From contig NZ_OBMU01000002.1 of assembly GCF_900218065.1 (NCBI RefSeq), forward strand, positions 264,232-328,231: a stretch of DNA of 64,000 nucleotides, in the 5' to 3' direction. The notes beneath the pieces were generated by a model. That model searched no databases, had not been told where the DNA came from, and was given only the letters and a program-made list of their open reading frames with translations. Positions 26,880 through 35,066 of this stretch are shown here, one piece after another. The translations under genes were made by a program, and so were the position numbers. This DNA is from Novosphingobium sp. Chol11. Lineage in GTDB: Bacteria > Pseudomonadota > Alphaproteobacteria > Sphingomonadales > Sphingomonadaceae. The stretch's first letter is position 1; every line of letters starts with the position of its first letter.

Positions 26880-27884
26880 CAGTCCGATCATATGTTGATC
26901 GACGGCCGACCGATGCGCGGAGGCGCCGCGTTCGGCAGCGTGATGCGTGCAGAACCAGTCATAGCTTTCCGCCAGCATGTCCGCATTCGAATAGCGGGCT
27001 GTCCAGCCAAGCTCTTCAAGCGGCGCGGTATCGAACCAGCAGTCGCGATGATAGGTCCGATATTGCCATGGGACGAGCGGCGATAGCCGCATCCGGCGAA
27101 GCAGGCCCAGTGCGGCCATGGCGGGCGTGGCCGGCAGGCCGACGATGCGCGAAGGGCTGCCAGCATGGGCGATCAATCCTTCAAGATCGTGCCGCAAGGT
27201 GCCGAAGCGGTTGGTTCCCACATTATAGGTGCCTGATTGCCCCCGAGTGAGGACCAGCAGGATGAAATCGACCAGATCGTCCGCATGGATGAACTGCATC
27301 CGGTTCGATCCATCGCCGATGATGAACAGCCGCCGCCCTTCCGCGATCCATTGAAAGAGGATCTGGTAGATGCCGAGCCTGCCTTTGCCCAAGGTGGCCC
27401 GGGGCCGGATGATGGTGAGCGCTATGCCCGCCGCGCCGCAAATGTCCGACACGATGCGTTCTGCCGCCAATTTCGACCGGCCATAGGGTTCGAACGGGCG
27501 GGGCATAGTCGCGCCAGTGATCGCGCCTTTGGGGGGCAAGCCGAAGATGGCAGTGCTGCTCACATGCACGAATGCGCTTGTTCCGGCCCGGACAGCCTCT
27601 TGCGCGACGATGCGCGACCCATCGACATTGACCTGCTGGTAGCGGCTGCCGGCGTTGGACTGCGCAACCAGGGCGGCATGATGATGCAGCACGTCCACGC
27701 CCCGCATTGCGCGGGCAACGGTGGCGCGATCGCAGACGCTGCCCTGATGAAATTCGATGTCCGGCGGCAGTCCGGGATCGCGGACGATATCCAGCACGCG
27801 CACCTTATCCCCGGCCTGATGCAGGCGTAAGGCGATACGGGAGCCGATGAAGCCCGATCCGCCGGTCACGAGGTGCGTGGTCAA
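26862..27884 (-). CDS. NAD-dependent epimerase/dehydratase (extended SDR)
   Basis: This 340-residue extended short-chain dehydrogenase has TGGSGFIGSR at the N-terminus, HVSSTAIFG and the catalytic Y-x-x-x-K in EPYGRSKLAAERI, like 3-beta-hydroxysteroid dehydrogenase/nucleotide-sugar epimerases. It starts with TTG overlapping the GMC gene stop (TTGA) and is the last gene of a seven-gene operon. It could reduce a keto intermediate made by the GMC oxidoreductase, acting as the second half of an epimerisation (inferred). Confidence 0.85.
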   Translation of the reverse strand: MTTHLVTGGSGFIGSRIALRLHQAGDKVRVLDIVRDPGLPPDIEFHQGSVCDRATVARAMRGVDVLHHHAALVAQSNAGSRYQQVNVDGSRIVAQEAVRAGTSAFVHVSSTAIFGLPPKGAITGATMPRPFEPYGRSKLAAERIVSDICGAAGIALTIIRPRATLGKGRLGIYQILFQWIAEGRRLFIIGDGSNRMQFIHADDLVDFILLVLTRGQSGTYNVGTNRFGTLRHDLEGLIAHAGSPSRIVGLPATPAMAALGLLRRMRLSPLVPWQYRTYHRDCWFDTAPLEELGWTARYSNADMLAESYDWFCTHHAAERGASAHRSAVDQHMIGLLRRLS

Positions 27885-29290
27885 GCGAACCGCCTTTCAA
27901 TCGCATGAAGTGCGTTGCGATGGGCGATGGCCATGACCGATCCTTGCGGATTGGCGATGGTCGGGCCGCACATCAATGATGCGTCGGCGATGCGCAACCC
28001 GTCCACGCCATGCACCCGTCCCCAGCTGTCGGTCGCGGTGATCCGCTGATTGCCTCCCATCGGGCAGGAGGCGAAGACATGCACCGAAGAGAGCGATGCC
28101 GACTTGCGGGGCAGGCTCGCGGGGAGCGCGTCCATTTCAGCAGCCGATCGCAGCATGGGAAGGCCGGGCAGGCAGGGCTGAACCGCCTCTGCCCCGGCGG
28201 CGAAAAGGGCGCGCAGCAGATGGCGGAGCCCGTCATACAGCGCCTCCAGCTCATTTCTTTCATGCGCCACCGACACGAACGGATCACGCGCGCCCGGCAG
28301 GCACCTGACCCGCGCATGGCCGCTGCCGTTCTGCACATAATAGAGCCCCATCCGATCCGAAGCCTGCGCAATGTGGGCGCGCATCGCCGGGTTGCCCCCC
28401 AGCGCGAGCGCGAGGAGGGCGGGCGAACTGATCGAGCAGCCAATGCCGAAGCGCGGCTCGAATGCCTTGATCTGGTGGACGGGATCGGGATCGCCGGGCC
28501 GGTTCACCGCGTCGCTGAACAGGGCAACCGCCTTCAGCATCGGATGAAAGCGCAGGCTGTTCCCGACATTGTGCCGGATGCCGGACCGGCGCAGCAGCGC
28601 AGGCGTCTGGACCGCTCCGCACGCGACGAACAGGCCATCGGCCTCTATCTCCAGCGGTCGCCGGTCGCGGACGGCGCTGACCCGCCATCGCCGGTTGGTG
28701 CGGGCGATGCGCAGCGCCCGCGTTCCCGCCATCAGATCGCCGCCTGCACGGCGGAATTGCGGGATGAAGGTTTCGCTCATCGACTGCTTTCGTCCGCTGG
28801 CATAGTCGAACAGCCGGGGCGCCTGCATGCTGTCCCATCCAAGGGCCGCGCCGCCATCGCCCAGCCGCTGGGACAAAGGGGGCGCTCGTCCTGGGAGGCC
28901 CGCGACCCTGGCCCTCGCCTCGCAGGCGTCGAAATGCGGCGCGAGCGCGTCGGGCGTCAGCGCATCGACCTGATACTCGCGCGCCCACCGGTCCAGCACA
29001 TAGGCGGGCGTGCGATGGTAGAGCCCGCGATTGACCTCGCTCCCGCCCCCGACGCAGCATCCCTCCATATAGCTGATCGATGGTTTACCGAAGGCGAGGC
29101 TGAGACCCCTGTTGCGATATTTGCGCACGATCTCTTCGCCGGAAAAATGCCTGCATGCGTCCAGCGGGAGGTCGGGCCCTTCCTCCAGCAGCAGCGTCTG
29201 GAAACCTGCCTCCGCGCATAGCGCTGCGGTGACTGATCCGCCGGGCCCCGAACCCAGGACCGCCACATCGACGCGAAGCCGGTCAGCCAT
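27881..29290 (-). CDS. GMC-family FAD oxidoreductase
   Basis: This 469-residue flavoprotein has an N-terminal FAD fold (VAVLGSGPGGSVTAALCAEAG), the GMC segment GCCVGGGSEVNRGLYHRTP, and a C-terminal half with VFASCPMGG and GLRIADASLMCGPTIANPQG. It oxidises an alcohol group. It overlaps the small-protein gene upstream by eight bases and the epimerase downstream by four, so synthesis is coupled. Its place between a HAD/UbiA pair and an epimerase suggests oxidation of a lipid-linked sugar; cholesterol-oxidase-like substrates are an alternative. Confidence 0.87.
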   Translation of the reverse strand: MADRLRVDVAVLGSGPGGSVTAALCAEAGFQTLLLEEGPDLPLDACRHFSGEEIVRKYRNRGLSLAFGKPSISYMEGCCVGGGSEVNRGLYHRTPAYVLDRWAREYQVDALTPDALAPHFDACEARARVAGLPGRAPPLSQRLGDGGAALGWDSMQAPRLFDYASGRKQSMSETFIPQFRRAGGDLMAGTRALRIARTNRRWRVSAVRDRRPLEIEADGLFVACGAVQTPALLRRSGIRHNVGNSLRFHPMLKAVALFSDAVNRPGDPDPVHQIKAFEPRFGIGCSISSPALLALALGGNPAMRAHIAQASDRMGLYYVQNGSGHARVRCLPGARDPFVSVAHERNELEALYDGLRHLLRALFAAGAEAVQPCLPGLPMLRSAAEMDALPASLPRKSASLSSVHVFASCPMGGNQRITATDSWGRVHGVDGLRIADASLMCGPTIANPQGSVMAIAHRNALHAIERRFA

Positions 29291-29657
29291 AGCGCCTGTT
29301 CTCCTGCTGTCCGCTCTTCTCGTCCTGGTCGTCGGGCCACAGTCCGAACAGCGTCAGGCTGACATAGAGGGTCATGAGCATGCGGCACGGCCCAAGGACG
29401 GATCGCTCCCACGCATCGATCTGCCGCAGCCGTTCTTCGTGGCGCAGGCGGTGGAATGGCCGGCCCCGCGAGACGATCGGCCAGGCGTCGAATGCAAGCG
29501 TCGCCAGATGGAGGGGCGGGCGGAGATAGCCGGGCATGCCACCAAGGCTGTCCGTGACGAACCGGAGCGCCACGTCCGGTTGCGCGGCATCGCCTCTCTC
29601 CCGCCGCGCGACCGCCTCGACGAGTGCGCGAATGGCGGAGCGGGCATCAGGCATCAT
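29283..29657 (-). CDS. Small partner protein of the GMC oxidoreductase
   Basis: This 124-residue protein has conserved-looking DSLGGMPGYLRPPLHLATLA and a hydrophobic C-terminal region (MLMTLYVSLTLFGLWP). The pattern resembles the N-terminal extension found fused to some actinobacterial GMC oxidases and gluconate dehydrogenase small subunits, so it may tether or chaperone the GMC protein. Tandem ATGs at 29657 and 29654 overlap the end of the HAD gene by 11 bp. Confidence in function is low; confidence that it is a gene is high from the coupled overlaps on both sides. Confidence 0.72.
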   Translation of the reverse strand: MMPDARSAIRALVEAVARRERGDAAQPDVALRFVTDSLGGMPGYLRPPLHLATLAFDAWPIVSRGRPFHRLRHEERLRQIDAWERSVLGPCRMLMTLYVSLTLFGLWPDDQDEKSGQQENRRYG

Positions 29658-30288
29658 GGCGGAACATCGGCTCACGAAAATGACGGAAGTCCCGGCCACG
29701 GATCAGGGATTGCACGCCGATCCGCCGCGCCGCTTCCCCGTCCCGGTCATCGCGGTCGCCGATCATCAAGGTGCGGGCGGGCACGGTCTTCGCCTGATCG
29801 ATCAGCCATAGCAGGCCTGCCGGGTCGGGCTTCAGGCGGCCGACATCCTCCGCCGTCACGCACAAATGCGCCGACAGGCCCAGGGCGGTCAGCTTTCCTT
29901 CGGGGCGATAGTCGGAAAAGACGGCCAGCACATGGCGCTCCGCCAGCCGGGCGAACAGCGATCCCGCTCCCGGCGTGCGGCAGTCGCGCAACAAGGGGAG
30001 CGGGCGCTGCTCCATCCAGTCGGCGACGATGGCGCGCACCCTGTCCGGTTGATGGCCGGGCAAGGCATATTGCGCGTCGGCGAAGTCGCTCGCCATGACC
30101 TCGCCCATGGCTTCGCGCTTCCTGCGATAGGCCGACAGCGTGCGCATCACATGCAGGCTGCGGCTGCGAATAGCCTCCCGCGCGAGCAGCCCGGCCATGC
30201 GCCGTCGCAGGCGCCGCTGGTCGTACAAGGTGCCGTCCATGTCGAACACGATCAGGTCGAACCTGTCCCAGGGAACGGCAGTCTTCAC
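29647..30288 (-). CDS. HAD-superfamily phosphatase
   Basis: This 213-residue haloacid-dehalogenase hydrolase has motif I in DLIVFDMDGTLYD, a helical cap, and motif IV in TLMIGDRDDRDGEAA. It starts with GTG overlapping the UbiA stop (GTGA). HAD phosphatases next to or fused with UbiA enzymes remove the 5-phosphate from polyprenyl-phosphoribose-5-phosphate in related pathways, which is the role inferred here. Confidence 0.85.
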   Translation of the reverse strand: MKTAVPWDRFDLIVFDMDGTLYDQRRLRRRMAGLLAREAIRSRSLHVMRTLSAYRRKREAMGEVMASDFADAQYALPGHQPDRVRAIVADWMEQRPLPLLRDCRTPGAGSLFARLAERHVLAVFSDYRPEGKLTALGLSAHLCVTAEDVGRLKPDPAGLLWLIDQAKTVPARTLMIGDRDDRDGEAARRIGVQSLIRGRDFRHFREPMFRHDA

Positions 30289-31274
30289 GGGCGGGCATAG
30301 ACATGGCTGGGGGAGGACAGCTCGCCAATCGACGGAATGTCGATGAAGGACAGCCCCGCAAGGGCGGCGATGACGATGAAGGACGCCATCATCAACCGCC
30401 GCGACCGGAACAGCCGTTCGGGGCGGGACGCGACCGAATCCCGCCGCATCGCCAGCCAGAAATAGCTGGCGAACAGGACGGCGATGAACGGCAGGGCGAA
30501 TATATATTCTTGCCGATAGCGGATCAGGAACGCCGCGACGAAGAATGCGGACAGCATGGCATAGAGCATGCAGGAGACTGCCAGATTTTCCGCATTGTAG
30601 CTGGCGAAGGACCGGCGATAGCGCGCCAACAGGTCAGCCCCGCCGGTTTCGCTGATATCGCGATATTCGGCCAGCCGCTTTGCCGCCATCAGGAACGCTC
30701 CACCCATCCAGTAGGCGAGCAGCAGGGTCGCGGGCGCGCGGCTGTAGGGTTCGATCATCGTCCAGCCCAGCATCAGGCGGATGGGATTGTTGATGCTCTC
30801 GCTGATCACGTCCAGATAGACGCGGTCCTTGGTACGCACCGGCGGCACATTGTAGATGAGGCCCGACAGGACGAAGGCCGCCGAAGTCCAGGCGAACAGC
30901 GCCCCCAACTGTACCGCAAGCGACAGGCCCACGACGACCAGCAGCAGATATTCGGCATAGACGATCGGTGCCGACAAGCTGCTTTGAACTGCGGTACGAG
31001 CGGATTTGAGCGGGTGAAAGGCGTCGAAGTCGCGATCCAGCCATTCATTGATCACATAATTGGCCGAAGCGATCGCCACGGCGCTGATCAGGCCCAGCAG
31101 CAGCGTGACAAGGCGCGGGTCCTGTGCCGGATCCCGCAGCACATAGGCCAGCACGATCCCCGGGAGGATGAACACATGCTTCGTCATATGGTCCAGCCGG
31201 GCGATGGCGACATAATCGCGCCACCGTCCATGTGGAGCCTGAACTGGACTGACCGTCATGGCTTCCTCACTCAT
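30285..31274 (-). CDS. UbiA-family prenyltransferase, decaprenyl-phosphate phosphoribosyltransferase-like
   Basis: This 329-residue membrane protein has about nine helices and UbiA motifs: N76-E77-x-x-D80-x-x-x-D84 (VINEWLDRDFD) and a second acidic motif around D155 (YLDVISESINNPIRL). The N-terminal pattern DHMTKHVFILPG resembles the phosphoribosyl-transferring branch (mycobacterial Rv3806c) more than ubiquinone or heme enzymes. It would join PRPP to polyprenyl phosphate, or prenylate another acceptor. AAGGAGG precedes the ATG, which overlaps the GT-C gene by eight bases. Confidence 0.82.
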   Translation of the reverse strand: MSEEAMTVSPVQAPHGRWRDYVAIARLDHMTKHVFILPGIVLAYVLRDPAQDPRLVTLLLGLISAVAIASANYVINEWLDRDFDAFHPLKSARTAVQSSLSAPIVYAEYLLLVVVGLSLAVQLGALFAWTSAAFVLSGLIYNVPPVRTKDRVYLDVISESINNPIRLMLGWTMIEPYSRAPATLLLAYWMGGAFLMAAKRLAEYRDISETGGADLLARYRRSFASYNAENLAVSCMLYAMLSAFFVAAFLIRYRQEYIFALPFIAVLFASYFWLAMRRDSVASRPERLFRSRRLMMASFIVIAALAGLSFIDIPSIGELSSPSHVYARP

Positions 31275-32820
31275 TGTTGCCCTCCTTGCCCCACGCGCGT
31301 CGATAAATGGCGCCGTCCTCCAGCTTGGCGACGCGTACCAGGTTCAGGCGATCGGCAAGCTCGCGCTCCGACGCCATGTAAAAGCGGAAGTCGATCCCGT
31401 TCAGGAAGACGACATAGGCATTGCCGCGCGCCAGCGCGGCGCTGGCTGACGCCAGTTGCCTGGCATAGGGGAACTGCACGTCCTCCCGGCCGATGCGCAG
31501 GCTGATGTGCATGGGAATGTCGCGCGCCGGACGACGCAGCAGATAGCCGATGACATCGGGGCCGTTGGAGTAGATGACAGCATTCCGCGGCAAGCGCGCG
31601 ACCGCCGCGATCGTGGGGGACCGGACCCAGTCCAGCGCCGCATAGCCCACGCCCTTGTGATAATCATTGTAGGTGCGGACGGTCGTGCGGGCGGCATGAC
31701 TGGCCAGCATCATGCAGCCAATGCCGATCAGGATGAAGCGCGGCAGGCGTGCTGCCGTGGATGCGCGGTCCAGCTGCGCCACCGTGATCGCTGCCGCCAT
31801 GACGCTGGTGCAATAGATCGGATAGGCATAGCGGCCATTCATGTGGAGATTGGCCTCTATCGATGTCGCGAGCACCATGAAGGCGAGGTAGGTAAAGAAG
31901 AACAGGGCCAGCGGCACGGCGAGCAGGGACACATCCGCGCCACCTGTCCGCCCGAGCGCGCGGCGGCCATGAAGGGCCACGGCGAAGAGGCCCGCACCCA
32001 GCGCCAGGAGGAACACGGCGCCACGCGCTGGTCCTGGAACATCGTCCGGCAAGAGCCACGCGGTCATCGCGTGGAAGCTCAGCCACCAATCGGCCACCGT
32101 CATGTTGCCCAGCCACTCCAGCGGACGGCCGGTCGACCTGCCATTCACCGCTTCGCCCAGCGCAACCCATCCAAAGAATATGAAGGCCGATGGGATGAGG
32201 ATGCGGAGGATGTTTGCTAACCTGCCCGGCAAAGGCTGGCGTGGATCCATCAGCAGGAACAATGCGATCGCCGCGCCGAGCGCCGGGCCGGTGAAGCGTG
32301 CCAGAGAGGCAAGGCCAATGCCGATTCCCGCCATGATCAGCCAGCGTCGATCCGCATCGCGCAGATAGCGGGTAAGCGCGATCAGCGTGCCATAGATGGT
32401 GGTAAGGAACAGTGGCTCCGACATGGCGAGGCCATGCAGCGTTACCGTCTGCGGCGCGATCATGATGATCGCGGTGCCCAGGGCCGCCGCCGCTGGACTG
32501 CCGCTTGCTGTCCGTATCAGATACCAGGCGAGGAAGGCGTTGAGCGGCGCCAGCACCAGCCCGATGCCCCAGGCACCCCTGACGATGTCGATGCCCGGCA
32601 TGGCCACCAGTTGCAACAAGGCAGGATAAAGCGGTGCGTCCCAAGGCTGGCTCGACAGGCTCATGTAGCGGGTGCTGTCCGGCCAGATGCCGATGCCGTG
32701 GTGCGTCACCAGCAGGAACAGCAGAAGCGCGAGGAGCGGCAGGCCGCCCGCGCTGATCCGGTCCAGCACGATGCCGGACCGGGCACGGGCCAGAGCCTCA
32801 TCGGGTTGGAATGGATACAT
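31267..32820 (-). CDS. Polytopic membrane protein, GT-C glycosyltransferase-like
   Basis: This 517-residue protein has around eleven hydrophobic helices, with an acidic first loop (GIGIWPDSTRYMSLSSQPWD) where GT-C enzymes carry catalytic aspartates, and a soluble C-terminal part of about 130 residues. It probably uses a polyprenyl-phosphate sugar on the periplasmic side. I prefer ATG 32820, which overlaps the aminotransferase stop (TGATG); a GTG at 32823 is also in frame. The acceptor and sugar are unknown. Confidence 0.75.
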   Translation of the reverse strand: MYPFQPDEALARARSGIVLDRISAGGLPLLALLLFLLVTHHGIGIWPDSTRYMSLSSQPWDAPLYPALLQLVAMPGIDIVRGAWGIGLVLAPLNAFLAWYLIRTASGSPAAAALGTAIIMIAPQTVTLHGLAMSEPLFLTTIYGTLIALTRYLRDADRRWLIMAGIGIGLASLARFTGPALGAAIALFLLMDPRQPLPGRLANILRILIPSAFIFFGWVALGEAVNGRSTGRPLEWLGNMTVADWWLSFHAMTAWLLPDDVPGPARGAVFLLALGAGLFAVALHGRRALGRTGGADVSLLAVPLALFFFTYLAFMVLATSIEANLHMNGRYAYPIYCTSVMAAAITVAQLDRASTAARLPRFILIGIGCMMLASHAARTTVRTYNDYHKGVGYAALDWVRSPTIAAVARLPRNAVIYSNGPDVIGYLLRRPARDIPMHISLRIGREDVQFPYARQLASASAALARGNAYVVFLNGIDFRFYMASERELADRLNLVRVAKLEDGAIYRRAWGKEGNNE

Positions 32821-34307
32821 CACGGCTTTGCCCGGAAGCCAGCCAGGATGCGCTTCACATTTCCAGCGACGAAATGGAGCACCGAGTCCGGAATGCCGCG
32901 ATCGAAGATATCGTCGAGCCCATCCACCAGCCGATCTATTTCTGCCTTGGTGACGGTGAAGGGCGGCATGAAGTGCAGCATGTCCCGCGCGCCGGGCTGG
33001 AAATGCACCAAGACGCCATGCCGGTCGAAAAGCTGCCGGGCGAGCGCGCCGATCAGCACGGACTGATAGGTGAGGAACAGGGGATTGTTGGACACGTCGA
33101 CCAGCTTGGCCGCCAAATCTTCACGGAAATTGACCCGGATGGCGCGGAACAGTCCCCGGCCGCGCACTTCAAGGAGGGTGCGCGGATATTTGATGTGCAA
33201 CGCTTCCAGCCTTGCCTCCAGATAATCCCCCATTTCTCGCGCATTGTCGATCAACCCGTCTTCATAGAGCGTGTTGAGCGTCTCGATCGCGACCGCGCAG
33301 CTTTCACCGATCCCGCTGAAGGTGGAGCTATGCAGGTTGCAGTCGTTGCGATTGCCATAGGCCTGTTCGAACAGGGCGCGCGAAGTCACCATCGCGCCGA
33401 TCGCCCGCTTTCCGCCGCCCAAAGTCTTGGCAAGGGTCACCATGTCCGGCACCACATCTTCGTGCATGAAGGCGCAGAAACGGCCAGTCCTTCCGCAACC
33501 GACCTTCACCTCGTCGAAGATCGACAATATGTCATTATCGCGGCAAAGCTGGGCGAATTGCTTGAGATATCCGGCCGGGGGGACCTCGCAGGCCGTGCCA
33601 CGGATCGGTTCGATAATGGCCGCGATGATGCTGTTGCCGTTTGCGCCGCTTTCCTCCGCGATCGCCCGGTGCATCGCGTCGATGTCGCCATAGGGGATGT
33701 AGATAAGATTCTCCTTGGGCACACCCAGCAGGAAACCGGTATGGACATTGGTTGCGGTCGTCAGCGACAGCGCGCCATGCGTCTTCCCGTGGAAGGCACC
33801 GCGCATGCAGAGGAATTTCCGTTTACCCTTTGGCGTCTGGATGCGCTCTGCCAATTTCATTGCCGCTTCATTGGCTTCGGCGCCTGAGGTGGAAAAGAAG
33901 CTGGTGTCCAGAGGATCGGGCAGGATTTGCGCCAGATTATAGGCCAAGGCCGCCTGCAATTTGTGGGGGGCGAGCTTGATGATGTCGAGCACCTGCCGGG
34001 CATGGCACAGTTGTTCGGCGGCGACGATGCGGGGGTGATTATGGCCGAGGCCTGCCGCGCCCATGCCGGTCGAAAAATCCAGAACCTCCCGTCCATCGGC
34101 CAGATGCAACACTATGCCCTGCGCTGCCCGCACATCGAGGTCATCGAGGCCCAATATGCCATAAAGCCCCAGCAGATGCCGGTTGAGGTGCCGGGCATAG
34201 AGGCGGTTGGCTTCGCTGACTTCCAGCGACAGCGATTGTTCAAGCGTCAGGATCGCCGGCTGCTCAAAGGGAGCGGGCAGGATTTCCTGTTTGAACTGGG
34301 TTGCCAT
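32820..34307 (-). CDS. Class III PLP-dependent aminotransferase
   Basis: This 495-residue aminotransferase has the class III features STSGAEANEAAMKLAERIQ, FDEVKVGCGRTG, and a PLP lysine in TLAKTLGGGKRAIGAM. It is longer at the C-terminus than acetylornithine-type enzymes. GGGAGA lies 11 bases before ATG 34307. It is the first gene of the seven-gene operon. Its amino acceptor is unknown; an amino-sugar or amino-lipid is possible. Confidence 0.85.
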   Translation of the reverse strand: MATQFKQEILPAPFEQPAILTLEQSLSLEVSEANRLYARHLNRHLLGLYGILGLDDLDVRAAQGIVLHLADGREVLDFSTGMGAAGLGHNHPRIVAAEQLCHARQVLDIIKLAPHKLQAALAYNLAQILPDPLDTSFFSTSGAEANEAAMKLAERIQTPKGKRKFLCMRGAFHGKTHGALSLTTATNVHTGFLLGVPKENLIYIPYGDIDAMHRAIAEESGANGNSIIAAIIEPIRGTACEVPPAGYLKQFAQLCRDNDILSIFDEVKVGCGRTGRFCAFMHEDVVPDMVTLAKTLGGGKRAIGAMVTSRALFEQAYGNRNDCNLHSSTFSGIGESCAVAIETLNTLYEDGLIDNAREMGDYLEARLEALHIKYPRTLLEVRGRGLFRAIRVNFREDLAAKLVDVSNNPLFLTYQSVLIGALARQLFDRHGVLVHFQPGARDMLHFMPPFTVTKAEIDRLVDGLDDIFDRGIPDSVLHFVAGNVKRILAGFRAKP

Positions 34308-34409
34308 TTTGACCGATTCTCCCGCCGAACGATGCCGATGGGACAATCTTTATGGACGCTGGAGAGGCGCGGGAATCCATGGATTTATATACTCCCAAGG
34401 GGCCGTGGC
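34308..34409 (-). promoter_or_regulatory. Upstream region of the aminotransferase-UbiA operon, with palindrome
   Basis: A 12-bp perfect palindrome AATCCATGGATT lies at 34374-34385, next to TATATAAA on the minus strand (34384-34391), which could be a -10 element. No clear -35 box was seen. Confidence 0.35.
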
Positions 34410-35066
34410 CTAGCCCTTCGGAGGCTCACCATTTGCGACCGTTACACCCTCGAAATAGATGGCGGCCAAAGCGGTGCGGTTGGTGATGCGCAGCTTCTGG
34501 AAAATATTGTGGAGATGGATCTTTACCGTGCCTTCGCCAGCGCCCAGTTGTCGCGCGATGTCGCGGTTGGAAAGGCCCCGGCATGCCTGCGCGGCGATCT
34601 CCATCTCGCGCGGGGTAAGCGCGGCCAGACCGAGCGACGGACCGTCATCGCGCCAGACGCGGTTGGCTTGACGCGCCATTTCCTGTGGCAGCCATTGGCA
34701 CCCACGCGCGACGCTCCGCAGGCAGTCGATCAGCGTGTTGGGGGCTGCTTCCTTCAGCACGACGCCCCAAATGCCGTTTTCGATCGCTTCGGATAGCTGT
34801 TGGGGCGTAATCAAGGCGGTCAGGAAGACGGGCCGGACGGGCAGGTTTGCCATCCTTATGCGCCGCAACAGCGCCAGCCCGCTGATGTCGGGCATGTTGA
34901 TGTCCAGCACCACGATGTCGGGTTTCAATCGGTCGATCGCCTGGAAAGCCGCCGTGCCGTCGGTCATGCTGCCGACGACGCGGAAGTCGGGCTCCATCGC
35001 AACCAGTTCGGCCAGGCCGCGCAGCACCACCGGATGATCATCCAGCAGGAAAACCGAATGCTTCAT
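34410..35066 (-). CDS. NarL/FixJ-type response regulator
   Basis: This 218-residue protein has a receiver domain (LLDDHPVVLRG; phosphoacceptor in IVVLDINMPDISG; K in VVLKEA) and a LuxR-type helix-turn-helix (LTPREMEIAAQACRGLSNRD, GEGTVKIHLHNIFQKL). Its ATG overlaps the kinase stop by four bases, so the pair is co-translated. The target genes are unknown; PutA and the UbiA operon are the nearest candidates. Confidence 0.9.
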   Translation of the reverse strand: MKHSVFLLDDHPVVLRGLAELVAMEPDFRVVGSMTDGTAAFQAIDRLKPDIVVLDINMPDISGLALLRRIRMANLPVRPVFLTALITPQQLSEAIENGIWGVVLKEAAPNTLIDCLRSVARGCQWLPQEMARQANRVWRDDGPSLGLAALTPREMEIAAQACRGLSNRDIARQLGAGEGTVKIHLHNIFQKLRITNRTALAAIYFEGVTVANGEPPKG

